Of a DNA stretch of 31,368 nucleotides, positions 15,455 to 23,188 are shown in pieces; within the stretch, counting starts at the first letter, position 1; each line of letters begins with the position of its first letter. The DNA lies in NCBI GenBank assembly GCA_023401925.1, contig JAEXDA010000038.1, positions 1-31,368 of the forward strand, read 5' to 3'. Both the position numbers and the translations under genes were made by a program. Source of the DNA: Bacillota bacterium (GTDB lineage: Bacteria; Bacillota; UBA4882; UBA8346). Under the pieces are notes generated by a model. The model saw only the letters and a list, made by a program, of their open reading frames with translations. It was not told the DNA's origin and did no database searches.

Positions 15455-16237
15455 TTACTCCCTGGTTGGGAGAGCCTCCCATAACCGGATATCCACTCGG
15501 CGGTTGAAACGCCAAGCTGATTCATTGTGGCCTTTTTTGAGCGGGAACTCTTCACCGTAAGCAAAGATCAGAATGCGAGCCGGGTCGATACCCTTTGTAA
15601 CAAGATAGTTTTTGATAGCTTCCGCTCGTCGAACTGATAAGGCTAAATTGTATTTTTTAGTTCCACGTTCGTCTGTAAAGCCACTAAGGGAAATATACAA
15701 CTTTGGATTGATATTGAGTATTTGCACGGCATTGTCAAGAACAATCGATTGGTCTTGGCGTAAAGCGAATTTGTCAAATCCAAAGAAAATAGGGTTTAAC
15801 GATTTGTTAAGTTCAGCGATTTGGAATATGGTGGTTTCCTCGGCAGGAGCGACCTCTTCTTCATCAGAAACAGCTTCTTCCTCGGCAGGAGCGACCTCTT
15901 CTTCATCAGAAACAGCTTCTTCCTCGGCAGGAGCAACCTCTTCAGCAGGTGCAATCTCTTCCTCGGCATTCGTTTTATTATCGGAGGAAGTTGTAATTGC
16001 AGAATTCTCTATTGTATTTTGTGAATTTTGAGTATCAGCTGGAGTAACATTAGACGTATTTTGATCAGCCAAGAATGTTTTGAAAACCGTAATATTATCT
16101 GAAATGTTACTCGGAGATTTATCACTTAGAATTCCAGCAGCTGTACAAATTTGAGGCATGGAATAGCCGAGAACGATACCGCCTAAAATAAAGAGGAATG
16201 CAAAAAAGAAAAATCCCGAAAGTCCTTTCTTTAGCAC
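15455..16237 (-). CDS. OmpA/Pal-like peptidoglycan-binding protein with acidic repeat linker
   Basis: The 260-residue protein has an N-terminal membrane segment (about 8-25), a long Ser/Thr/Asn-rich stretch and an acidic linker (91-134) built of EEEVAPAEEEAVSD repeats. A C-terminal OmpA domain follows at about 148-252, containing SLSGFTDERGTKKYNLALS. D189 and R203/R204 are the expected diaminopimelate-binding residues. The domain most resembles Pal. No lipobox is seen, so it may be anchored by its N-terminal helix rather than as a lipoprotein. GTG 16237 lies 8 bases after GGAGG on the minus strand. ATG 16252 contains that site and is less likely. It probably links envelope layers to the cell wall. 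Confidence 0.85.
   Translation of the reverse strand: MLKKGLSGFFFFAFLFILGGIVLGYSMPQICTAAGILSDKSPSNISDNITVFKTFLADQNTSNVTPADTQNSQNTIENSAITTSSDNKTNAEEEIAPAEEVAPAEEEAVSDEEEVAPAEEEAVSDEEEVAPAEETTIFQIAELNKSLNPIFFGFDKFALRQDQSIVLDNAVQILNINPKLYISLSGFTDERGTKKYNLALSVRRAEAIKNYLVTKGIDPARILIFAYGEEFPLKKGHNESAWRFNRRVDIRLWEALPTRE
15837..15943. repeat. 42-bp coding tandem repeat in the OmpA-domain gene
   Basis: A 42-bp unit is repeated exactly at 15837-15878 and 15879-15920, followed by a 23-base partial third copy with one change. Each unit encodes 14 residues (EEEVAPAEEEAVSD pattern). The perfect identity suggests recent expansion and possible length variation of the linker. Confidence 0.85.
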
Positions 16238-16635
16238 TTTATTCACCTCCATTGATAGAATTTGACTGCATGGATAATGTTGGTTAATCCCCCCTTTCAA
16301 AGAAAGGTTTGTCCAGAGTAATCAAATATCAATAAGGTCTGTCGTGGAGTCTATTCGAAATAGTTTTGACAATTTAATTTGTATTGATTCATTTTTATTA
16401 CAAGGGCTTAGACTTTATGCCACTTTTGTAATGCGACACAAAAGTATTGTTTTGAAAAGATATAATGGTATTGATCGATGGAATAAAAACATTCATTGGG
16501 ATGGATTGTAAATCCCAAAGCAATAGAGTGATTGAGAAACCTTTGCTCAAATGCATTTTAGAGTACGAGAGTCTTGTCCCGTAGGTAGTGATCATTTAGA
16601 ACGTGTTTAGATTTGGTTACTATTGGGTAAATATG
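16238..16635. other. AT-rich intergenic region between divergent genes
   Basis: No credible gene is seen. TTGGGAT/ATCCCAA near 16497-16519 can form a 7-bp hairpin without a T-run. TTGACA at 16366-16371 lacks a -10 at the right distance. The promoter of the minus-strand OmpA-domain gene must lie here but is not clear by eye. Confidence 0.3.
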
Positions 16636-16664
16636 TTGATTTTGGATAAGAAAATGAATATAAT
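16636..16664 (+). promoter_or_regulatory. Promoter of the zinc-ribbon gene pair
   Basis: TTGATT (16636-16641) and TATAAT (16659-16664) are spaced by 17 bp. The predicted start would fall at about 16671, immediately before the AGCGGG arm of the leader hairpin. Confidence 0.65.
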
Positions 16665-16740
16665 AAAATTGTCAGCGGGACAGAAAATAAATTACAGGGA
16701 CAAAAAATGACCCGCTAAATTATTTGGAGGTGTATGAATT

Positions 16741-16890
16741 ATGAAATGCCCAGATTGTCATGAAGAAATTCAGTTTCACAAGGAGTATTGTCCGCATTGT
16801 AGCGCTTCCTTGTTTGGAAGGAACAGGAACGTTGAGAAGAAGTCAAAAGAAGGTACCAAAAGCTTCTGGTCGATTGTGGGGATTGTTTAA
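16741..16890 (+). CDS. Tiny zinc-ribbon protein, copy 1
   Basis: The 49-residue protein has a treble-clef/zinc-ribbon pattern with C3, C6, C17 and C20 (MKCPDCHEEIQF, then YCPHCSASLFGR). A basic linker follows, and the protein ends FWSIVGIV. The motif resembles the N-terminal zinc ribbon of many Firmicute membrane proteins, but here the protein stops where a membrane helix would begin. GGAGG lies 10 bases before the ATG. A second ATG nearer to it opens a 9-codon overlapping frame. Copy 2 lies 149 bp downstream with the same leader and 18 of the first 20 residues or more identical. Its function is unknown. Confidence 0.72.
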   Translation: MKCPDCHEEIQFHKEYCPHCSASLFGRNRNVEKKSKEGTKSFWSIVGIV

Positions 16891-17039
16891 GTTTTGCACT
16901 ATGTGAGGGATCGTCGTTGAGAACCTATTGAATTGAGTTGCTTATAGGTGCAAATGTCGATATTTGGGAATCGACGAGGATCACGAATGAAAAAGCGGGA
17001 CAAAATTTAGCCCGCAAAAACTTTGGAGGTGTATGAATT

Positions 17040-17192
17040 ATGAAATGCCCGGATTGTCATGAAGAGATTCAGTTTCATCGGGAGTATTGCCCACACTGCA
17101 GTGCATCGTTGTTTGGAAGAAACAAACGTAGAGTGGAAAAGAATATGAAAGATGGTTATAAAAATGGCTGGTTAGTTGCGGGAATTATTTAA
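17040..17192 (+). CDS. Tiny zinc-ribbon protein, copy 2
   Basis: The 50-residue protein is nearly identical to copy 1 over its first 28 residues (C3, C6, C17, C20; SASLFGRN) and then diverges, ending WLVAGII. The changes in the shared part are mostly silent third-position changes. This shows that the protein sequence, not just the DNA, is under selection. The stop codon lies inside the loop of the terminator at 17176-17215. The leader carries the same GCGGG/CCCGC hairpin and GGAGGTGTATGAATT ribosome-binding region as copy 1. Confidence 0.72.
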   Translation: MKCPDCHEEIQFHREYCPHCSASLFGRNKRRVEKNMKDGYKNGWLVAGII

Positions 17193-17215
17193 ATAATATC
17201 CCGCAATTTTTTTTT
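17176..17215 (+). terminator. Terminator after zinc-ribbon copy 2
   Basis: TTGCGGGA (17176-17183) pairs with TCCCGCAA (17199-17206), and the AT-rich stem ATTATTT/AAATAAT extends the hairpin. Nine T residues follow. The hairpin includes the last codons of copy 2, so translation to the stop would cover part of it. Confidence 0.85.
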
Positions 17216-17389
17216 GCCTTGATGGAAGTAAATGCAATGATTTTTATAGAATGTTATTTTTGGCACGAAGATGTTAATTTTGGTTTACACCCATTCATAT
17301 TTAAAGGTAAAATAAATTTGAATACCGAAAGAAATAAAGAAAACTTCTTTTAAAATATAAAGTAAAAAAGTCAAATTGATGAGTTATGC

Positions 17390-17417
17390 TTGACAGTATC
17401 AAAAAGAATAGTAAAAT
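17390..17417 (+). promoter_or_regulatory. Promoter of the hydrogenase operon
   Basis: TTGACA (17390-17395) and TAAAAT (17412-17417) are 16 bp apart. A TATAAT at 17427-17432 offers an alternative -10 without a good -35. The first operon gene starts at 17583, leaving a leader of about 155 bases. The rest of 17216-17389 is AT-rich and shows nothing recognisable. Confidence 0.6.
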
Positions 17418-17463
17418 AAGTTTGGATATAATTCTAAAATTATTAGATCAGTAATTATTATAT

Positions 17464-17505
17464 CAGTGGGATTTACAATCAATGGATAGAAAAATCTCAT
17501 TGATT
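17464..17505 (+). promoter_or_regulatory. Two mutually exclusive leader hairpins before the hydrogenase operon
   Basis: CAGTGGGATT (17464-17473) can pair with AATCTCATTG (17493-17502) over 10 bp with G-U pairs. AATCAATG (17477-17484) can pair perfectly with CATTGATT (17498-17505), which is followed by TTGTTTTGG. The two structures share bases 17498-17502 and cannot coexist. The second has a weak terminator character. This could be an attenuator or ligand-sensing leader, but no known class is recognised. Confidence 0.4.
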
Positions 17506-17582
17506 TTGTTTTGGAGAATTGAAGAAAATTATTGGAAATGATGATAAGAAAGGCAAAAATTAATTCCAAGCGAGGGGAAATT

Positions 17583-19004
17583 ATGGAAAAAATGATTTTG
17601 TTTGCCATTTTGTTGCCGATTATTGGTGCTTTTATCATACCGATAATCGGTCATTTTTCGGCCAAAATTAGAAACTTAGCGGCTATTCTATTTGTGAGCA
17701 TTTCTTTTTTGGCATCCGCATCTTTGGTAGGTCCTATATTATCTGGGGTAACGCCAACTTTCTCCGCCAAATGGGTGCTCGGCTTTGATCCGATTTTTAC
17801 TTCCGACGCGCTAGGAGTTTTTATGGCGATGGCCTCTTCGTTTTTGGGAATTATTATCATATTGTATTCGTTTGGTTATATCCAGCATGATAAAAATCAA
17901 AATGAATACTACATGATGGTTGTTTTATTTTTAGGGGCTATGACTGGACTTGTTTATGCGCAAAATTTAATTTTTATCTATCTGTTTTGGGAGATTGCGG
18001 CAATATGCTGTTGGAGGTTGATTGGGTTTTATCGGGAACGGGATGTTGTGTTGCGCGCCGATAAAGCTTTCTTGATAACAGTTTTTGGTGCTTTGGCAAT
18101 GTTGATGGGTTTTGTGATTTTATATAATAGTTACGGGAGTTTCGATTTGCGGGTGATGCGCGGAAAATTGGCTCCGGATTTGGCGGTCCTTCTTATTATG
18201 TGCGGTATCTTTTCTAAATCGGCCACCTTACCATTTCATTCCTGGCTCCCGGATGCTGGAGTTGCTCCTTCTCCGGTTACTGCGTTACTTCATGCGGCAG
18301 TTTTGGTCAAAATCGGTGTTTTTGCCTTCGCCCGTATATTTGTTGGGGGTCTCGTCCTCTCAGGAATGTGGAATGAAATATTGCCGATTGTCATTGCAAT
18401 AAGCGCTATTGTCGCGGGTGGGGCAGCGCTGGTTGAAACGGATATCAAAAGAATTATTGCCTATTCAACAGTGAGCCAATTGGCATTCATCTTTCTCGGA
18501 CTCTTTATGCATAACCCTTTAGCCGTTGGGGGCGCATTGCTTTTTATCTTAATGCACGGAATAGCTAAAGGAGGGTTATTTCTTTGCGCCGGGATCATCG
18601 AACATAATACCCATACGAAAGATATTCGGAAAATGGGGGGCTTGCTCCAAACCATGCCGATTACGGCGATTTCCTTTGCCTTTTGCGCCTTGTCGGTGAT
18701 GGGGATTCCGCCATTTGGAGGCTTCTTTAGTAAACATATGGTAATATCGGGAGCGATTGAAGAAGGAAATTTGTGGTTAGCGGCAGCGTTTATATTAGGC
18801 GCTTTTCTTACCATATTATATTTGTTAAGATTATTCATCATCGTATTTATGGGAGAGTTGAAAATCCCTGCCAAGGAAGGTACTCAAGCCATGCTTTTCG
18901 CAGTTGCTTTATTAGCGGGTCTGTCCCTTATAAGCGGGTTTTTGGTGCATTATCCCAGTGAATTTATACAAATTGCCTTACGGCAGATGATGGGGAGTTT
19001 ATAA
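17583..19004 (+). CDS. Group 4 hydrogenase antiporter-like subunit (NuoM-type)
   Basis: The 473-residue, highly hydrophobic protein belongs to the NuoL/M/N-MrpA/D family of ion-translocating subunits. The conserved TM5 glutamate (LFWEIAAICC), TM7 lysine (FSKSATLPFHSWLPDAGVAP), TM8 lysine (HAAVLVKIGVF) and TM12 lysine (MHGIAKGGLFL) are all present, so a full proton path is likely. ATG 17583 lies 5 bases after GAGGGG. The earlier in-frame ATG 17532 is not next to a good site. It is the first gene of the operon, and its stop overlaps the next start (TAATG). Calling it M-like rather than N-like rests on position and length only. Confidence 0.88.
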   Translation: MEKMILFAILLPIIGAFIIPIIGHFSAKIRNLAAILFVSISFLASASLVGPILSGVTPTFSAKWVLGFDPIFTSDALGVFMAMASSFLGIIIILYSFGYIQHDKNQNEYYMMVVLFLGAMTGLVYAQNLIFIYLFWEIAAICCWRLIGFYRERDVVLRADKAFLITVFGALAMLMGFVILYNSYGSFDLRVMRGKLAPDLAVLLIMCGIFSKSATLPFHSWLPDAGVAPSPVTALLHAAVLVKIGVFAFARIFVGGLVLSGMWNEILPIVIAISAIVAGGAALVETDIKRIIAYSTVSQLAFIFLGLFMHNPLAVGGALLFILMHGIAKGGLFLCAGIIEHNTHTKDIRKMGGLLQTMPITAISFAFCALSVMGIPPFGGFFSKHMVISGAIEEGNLWLAAAFILGAFLTILYLLRLFIIVFMGELKIPAKEGTQAMLFAVALLAGLSLISGFLVHYPSEFIQIALRQMMGSL

Positions 19005-20842
19005 TGAGTATTTTACTATTATTAATTCTTATTCCGGCACTTTACGGTGCTATATTGCTAGCTTTCCCGGCCAAGATCAAAAGTTTCTGGGAAGTTATCA
19101 ACGTTGCGATTTCAGCTTTTATGGTTTACCTGACGATTTTGATTTGGGGTCCGCCCCGGCCAATTAGTTTTATAAGGCCGTTTGCCGGGTTTGGGATGGA
19201 TTTTCAATTAAGGTTTGGTCAATTTAATCAACTCATTATCATTGCGATAGCTGGGGCGTCCTTTTTGGTGGTTTTATATTCCTTCACTTTTATGTTAAAA
19301 CACCCCCGCAATAACCAATTTTACGGTTTTCTTTTCTTGACCGAAGCCATGGCAATTGGTGCGGCCTTGGCCAATAATTTGATTATTATGCTTTTCTTTT
19401 GGGAAGCTCTATTGATTACTTTGTTTGCCATGATTAATTCGGGAAGTGAAGGTTCATATAGAACAGCTGTTAAGGCTTTTGTTATTGTAGGCTTGGCTGA
19501 TCTTTGCTTAATGTTTGGAATCGGTATCATTGAAGCGCAAGCCAAAACAACGGTAATGACGGATATCCATTTGGATACGACAGGGGTTGGTGCTGTTGCT
19601 TTTGTACTGATGTTTATCGGTGCAATCGCGAAAGCAGGAGCTATCCCTTTTCATACATGGATCCCGGATGCCGCAAAAGACGCTCCCTTACCTTTCATGG
19701 CGATTTTTCCGGCAGCTCTAGGAAAGTTGTTGGGCATTTATTTAGCAACCCGAATTGTTTTAGAGTTTTTTACAGTTTCTTTGGGGATAAGGCTTTTGAT
19801 GATGACCGTCGGTGCAATTACGATCGTTTTTGCCGTGATGATGGCGTTCATTCAAACCGATTTCAAACGTTCTCTTTCGTACTGTACAATCAGTCAAGTC
19901 GGATATATGCTTTTGGGAATCGGTACGGGTATCCCGGTTGCGATTGCCGGCGGTATTTTTCAAATGATAAACCAAGTCATTTGCGAATGCTGCTTGCTAT
20001 TCGTTGGCGGTTCGTTGGAAAAGCAAGCAGGTACAACTGATTTAAGAAAATTAGGCGGTCTTTGGAAAGTTATGCCGCTTACATTTATCTGCTTTGTAAT
20101 ATCTGGAGCTGCTGTTTCCGGAGTTCCGCTTTTTGGTGGTTTTATTTCGAAACAAATGATTTTTGACGGGATTTTACAAACAGATTATCGAATCTTTTTC
20201 TTGGCGGCAATTCTAGGAATGCTTTTTACTGCGGCTACATTCTTAAAGTTAGGACATGGGATATTTTTTGGAAAAACAGTTTCAGACCCAAATGAGACCA
20301 AAGAAGCTAATTGGAGCATGATAACTCCCATGGCTCTTTTAGCTGCCGCTGTAATATTTTGTGGCGTTTATCCCAGTTTTCCCTTTGATTATTTACTGAA
20401 ACCCCATTTGGGAGAGGGCTTACGCAGTGATGTTATTAATATTCATTATGCTTTTGGTTTGAATCAACTGGTGTTGTTTACTTTATTTACTATACTTATT
20501 GCCATTATTGATCATGCAATCGGAGTTCGGTTGAGCGGTAGCAGCGTTAGCTCATCGGACCACTTCAGGACTGCTCCGGGTTTTAAGTATATTTATAATT
20601 TGGCAGAACGTCAAATATTTGATCCTTACGTTCAAGGCAAAACAATTGGAAGATATGCAGCCCTCGGTCTTTACTGGATTGACCGGGGAATCAATTGGGT
20701 TTATCAAAAATTGGTCCCGACCGTAGCCGACTTTATTTCAGAAGCGCGCCGGTTCCATAATGGTGTCTATGGCAATTATTTGGCATGGTCTTTAGGCGGT
20801 TTTTTGTGCATGCTTGTTTATTTTATGTGTTTTTTTCAATAG
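19004..20842 (+). CDS. Group 4 hydrogenase antiporter-like subunit (NuoL-type, with lateral helix region)
   Basis: The 612-residue protein has the antiporter core. TM5 has FFWEALLITLF, TM7 AKAGAIPFHTWIPDAAKDAP and TM8 AALGKLLGIYL. A C-terminal extension of about 130 residues (YIYNLAERQIFDPYVQG, then HNGVYGNYLAWSLGG) matches the lateral helix and last membrane helix of NuoL. In the TM12 segment the usual HxxxK of the family reads Q324-VIC-E328, so the key lysine is replaced by glutamate. The start ATG overlaps the previous stop by one base. In complex I this subunit is the distal pump and its lateral helix clamps the other two. Confidence 0.88.
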   Translation: MSILLLLILIPALYGAILLAFPAKIKSFWEVINVAISAFMVYLTILIWGPPRPISFIRPFAGFGMDFQLRFGQFNQLIIIAIAGASFLVVLYSFTFMLKHPRNNQFYGFLFLTEAMAIGAALANNLIIMLFFWEALLITLFAMINSGSEGSYRTAVKAFVIVGLADLCLMFGIGIIEAQAKTTVMTDIHLDTTGVGAVAFVLMFIGAIAKAGAIPFHTWIPDAAKDAPLPFMAIFPAALGKLLGIYLATRIVLEFFTVSLGIRLLMMTVGAITIVFAVMMAFIQTDFKRSLSYCTISQVGYMLLGIGTGIPVAIAGGIFQMINQVICECCLLFVGGSLEKQAGTTDLRKLGGLWKVMPLTFICFVISGAAVSGVPLFGGFISKQMIFDGILQTDYRIFFLAAILGMLFTAATFLKLGHGIFFGKTVSDPNETKEANWSMITPMALLAAAVIFCGVYPSFPFDYLLKPHLGEGLRSDVINIHYAFGLNQLVLFTLFTILIAIIDHAIGVRLSGSSVSSSDHFRTAPGFKYIYNLAERQIFDPYVQGKTIGRYAALGLYWIDRGINWVYQKLVPTVADFISEARRFHNGVYGNYLAWSLGGFLCMLVYFMCFFQ

Positions 20843-20923
20843 TTGATCCACCGGGTCGCTGAAGAGACGAAAAAGTCGACCGGGATGGTTAAAAAAACGT
20901 TGAACGCTATAGGGGGAAGAGCC

Positions 20924-22369
20924 GTGCTTTTAGCATTTATACTTGTGCCTTTATTGGGCGCAGCAATTATGCCGATAATAAGAAAAATATGGGCCAAAGC
21001 TTCGACTTGGATTGTGACTCTGGTTAGTTTTTATCTGGTAGTAATGACAGGATGGATCGCCTTTCATAATTTTGTGAGCGATCAAAAGTTAATGCTTACC
21101 CATTGGCTTTTAGGGCAAAAACTTGCCTTGAGTGTGGATGGCTTATCATTAATTGCCCTTGCGGCAATCGGATTGGTGGCTTTGGTGACAGCCATATATT
21201 CGGCTGGTTTCAATTTACACCCGGATCGGCGTCCCGGTTTTAATGCGCTACTTCTTTTAATTGTCACAGGCATGAATGGTCTGGTTATGGCGACCGACCT
21301 TTTTTCCCTTTATGTGTTTCTCGAAATTGTCTCAATTACCGCATATATTTTAATAGCATATCAGAACGATATCGAAGGCCTTGAAGGATCGTTTAAATAC
21401 ATGATGCTTTCGGCTGCGGCAACTGTTTTTCTGCTTTTGGGAACAGCCCTCTTATTTGCAATGACAGGTAGTGTTTCCTTCAGTGAAGTCGCTGCAGGAG
21501 TAAAATCCGGTAATCTATTCATTCAGTTGGGATTTGCCTTTGTGGTTTTCGCGTTCTTGGTTAAAGCAGGTATGATACCATTTCATGCATGGCTTCCAGA
21601 TGCTTACACCGCAGCTTCGTCTCCAGTATCTATTTTACTAGCCGGTATTGTGACGAAAATTTGTGGGGTCTATACTTTGATGCGGGTTGTTTTGGCGGTT
21701 TTCGGGTTTTCAAAACCATTTTCGGCGATGTTATTATTTACCGGGGTTATTTCGGTAGTATTGGGCGCCTTCTTGGCATTGGGCCAGAAGAATTTCAAAC
21801 GGATGTTGGCTTTTTCGAGTATCAGTCAAATTGGTTATATGATGATGGGATTTGCCACAGGCACTCCTCTGGGAATGATCGGAGCCGCATTCCATTTCTT
21901 TAATCACGCTGTGTTTAAATCGTTATTGTTTATCAACGCTGGCGCGGTGGAAGAGGCCACCGGCACCCGCAATTTTGACGAACTTGGCGGGTTAGCCGGT
22001 AAAATGCCGGTTACAGGAGTAACCTCAGTGATTGGTTTGCTTTCCACTGCAGGGATACCACCACTAGCTGGATTTTGGAGTAAATTAATTATCATTATCG
22101 CCCTTTGGCAGGGTGGTTATCATTCTTATGCTCTGATAGCGGTCTTTGCCAGCATGATTACTCTCGGATATTTACTGTCTCTCCAACATAGTGTATTTTT
22201 CGGAAAAGTTAAGCAAGGGTTGGAAGATGTACGTGAAGTGACGCCGGTTTTATACTGGCCAGCTATTATTATGGCTTTTATCACTGTTGGTTGCGGAATC
22301 TTTTTCTGGTTTATAATCCCTAAACTGATCCTACCGGTTAACTCATTGTTAGGATTGATGTTTAAGTAA
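20924..22369 (+). CDS. Group 4 hydrogenase antiporter-like subunit (NuoN/MrpD-type)
   Basis: The 481-residue membrane protein is the third NuoL/M/N/MrpD homologue of the operon. It keeps the TM5 glutamate (YVFLEIVSITAYIL), TM7 lysine (LVKAGMIPFHAWLPDAY), TM8 lysine (AGIVTKICGVY) and TM12 lysine (FFNHAVFKSLLFINAGA). I chose GTG 20924, six bases after AGGGGGA and directly before the first membrane helix. The frame is open back to TTG 20843 next to the previous stop and to ATG 20885, so a 27- or 14-residue longer N-terminus cannot be excluded. It probably forms one of three ion channels of the membrane arm. Confidence 0.87.
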   Translation: MLLAFILVPLLGAAIMPIIRKIWAKASTWIVTLVSFYLVVMTGWIAFHNFVSDQKLMLTHWLLGQKLALSVDGLSLIALAAIGLVALVTAIYSAGFNLHPDRRPGFNALLLLIVTGMNGLVMATDLFSLYVFLEIVSITAYILIAYQNDIEGLEGSFKYMMLSAAATVFLLLGTALLFAMTGSVSFSEVAAGVKSGNLFIQLGFAFVVFAFLVKAGMIPFHAWLPDAYTAASSPVSILLAGIVTKICGVYTLMRVVLAVFGFSKPFSAMLLFTGVISVVLGAFLALGQKNFKRMLAFSSISQIGYMMMGFATGTPLGMIGAAFHFFNHAVFKSLLFINAGAVEEATGTRNFDELGGLAGKMPVTGVTSVIGLLSTAGIPPLAGFWSKLIIIIALWQGGYHSYALIAVFASMITLGYLLSLQHSVFFGKVKQGLEDVREVTPVLYWPAIIMAFITVGCGIFFWFIIPKLILPVNSLLGLMFK

Positions 22370-22382
22370 CGGAGGTGTGGTT

Positions 22383-22883
22383 ATGGAATTTCATATCTTC
22401 ATTTTGATCTTCCTTTTTCTGATTCCAGCTGTACTTGCAGCTATAAGTAGGTCTTTATTGCGGTCCGTCATCGCTTTGTTGGTTTGCAGTGTAGGCTTGA
22501 CTTTGCTTTTGTTTAATTTAAGTGCCCCGCTGGCCGGCGTATTCGAATTATCTGTGTGCGCAGGATTGATATCGGTATTGTTCATCAATATCATCAGTTT
22601 GACGCGGCCAGTTACCGGCGAAGAAGAGTTATCCAAGATCAAAAATCACTATCAAAGATTTTTGGGTTTACCAGTGCTGATTATTATTCTGGGAATCATT
22701 CTTTGGGTAAATCAAAATTCCTTGTTTGGGGCTTTGGTTATTCAAAAGGCTACCGAAAATGCCACTGTGGGAGAAATTCTCTGGGGAATGCGCGGCCTGG
22801 ATTTAATTGGCCAGGTGGTTATTTTACTGGTTGGTGTTTATGGGATTGTAGTCCTATTTAGACGGGGGAAATCCAATGAATAA
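22383..22883 (+). CDS. NuoJ-like membrane subunit
   Basis: The 166-residue protein has four or five membrane helices and the position and length of complex I subunit J. The segment VFELSVCAGLISVLFINIISL corresponds to the TM3 region of NuoJ, which changes conformation in complex I. GGAGGT ends 6 bases before ATG 22383. GTG 22377 directly abuts that site and is rejected. The gene overlaps the next gene by 8 bp. Hyf- and Ech-type hydrogenases lack a separate NuoJ of this kind. Mbh has Mrp-type replacements. Confidence 0.8.
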   Translation: MEFHIFILIFLFLIPAVLAAISRSLLRSVIALLVCSVGLTLLLFNLSAPLAGVFELSVCAGLISVLFINIISLTRPVTGEEELSKIKNHYQRFLGLPVLIIILGIILWVNQNSLFGALVIQKATENATVGEILWGMRGLDLIGQVVILLVGVYGIVVLFRRGKSNE

Positions 22884-23184
22884 TTATTTCGGAATTGATT
22901 TCATTGCGGTCATTCTAGTCATTTGCATTGGACTCTATACTTTACTCCTGGCCAAGAATATGATTCGAATGTTGATTGGTTTTGAATTAATGACCAAAGG
23001 GGTAACTTTGGCTTTTATTAGTGCCGGAAATGCGAATGGTAAGATTGCATTGAGCCAGACCTTGGTGATTACGATGATTGTCGTTGAGGTTGTATCAATA
23101 GCCATTGCTCTGGCTATAGTAATGTTAATCCAAAAGAAGAACCATTCGTTGAATATTCGTAAGTTGACCAATTTGAAGGGGTGA
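22876..23184 (+). CDS. NuoK/MrpC-like membrane subunit
   Basis: The 102-residue protein has three membrane helices and the two conserved buried glutamates of NuoK: E37 in GFELMTKGVTLAF and E71 in VVEVVSIAIALAIV. These carry protons along the central water chain in complex I. The length equals that of NuoK. It overlaps the nuoJ-like gene by 8 bp and is followed by the nuoA-like gene after 4 bp. Confidence 0.9.
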   Translation: MNNYFGIDFIAVILVICIGLYTLLLAKNMIRMLIGFELMTKGVTLAFISAGNANGKIALSQTLVITMIVVEVVSIAIALAIVMLIQKKNHSLNIRKLTNLKG

Positions 23185-23188
23185 GAAA

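Larger units (their letters stand above)
16674..17192 (+). repeat. Tandem duplication of leader plus zinc-ribbon gene
   Basis: Unit 1 runs from about 16674 and unit 2 from about 16994. Each begins AGCGGGACA and pairs with CCCGC (16711-16715 in unit 1, 17011-17015 in unit 2). Each then has TTTGGAGGTGTATGAATT followed by the gene. Similarity ends about 30 codons into the gene. Bases 16891-16993 separate the units and are not repeated. Confidence 0.75.

Noticed and set aside
15837..15943. CRISPR-like direct repeats
   Set aside because: The units are adjacent without spacers and in frame in a coding gene.
15612..16031. Ser/Ala-rich open frame opposite the OmpA-domain gene
   Set aside because: Its repeats are the complement of the acidic coding repeat. 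The minus-strand protein has a clear OmpA domain.
17265..17300. Possible Rex operator (TGTTAA...TTTACA) before the hydrogenase operon
   Set aside because: The half-sites are six bases apart instead of four and lie upstream of the promoter. The match is too weak to claim.
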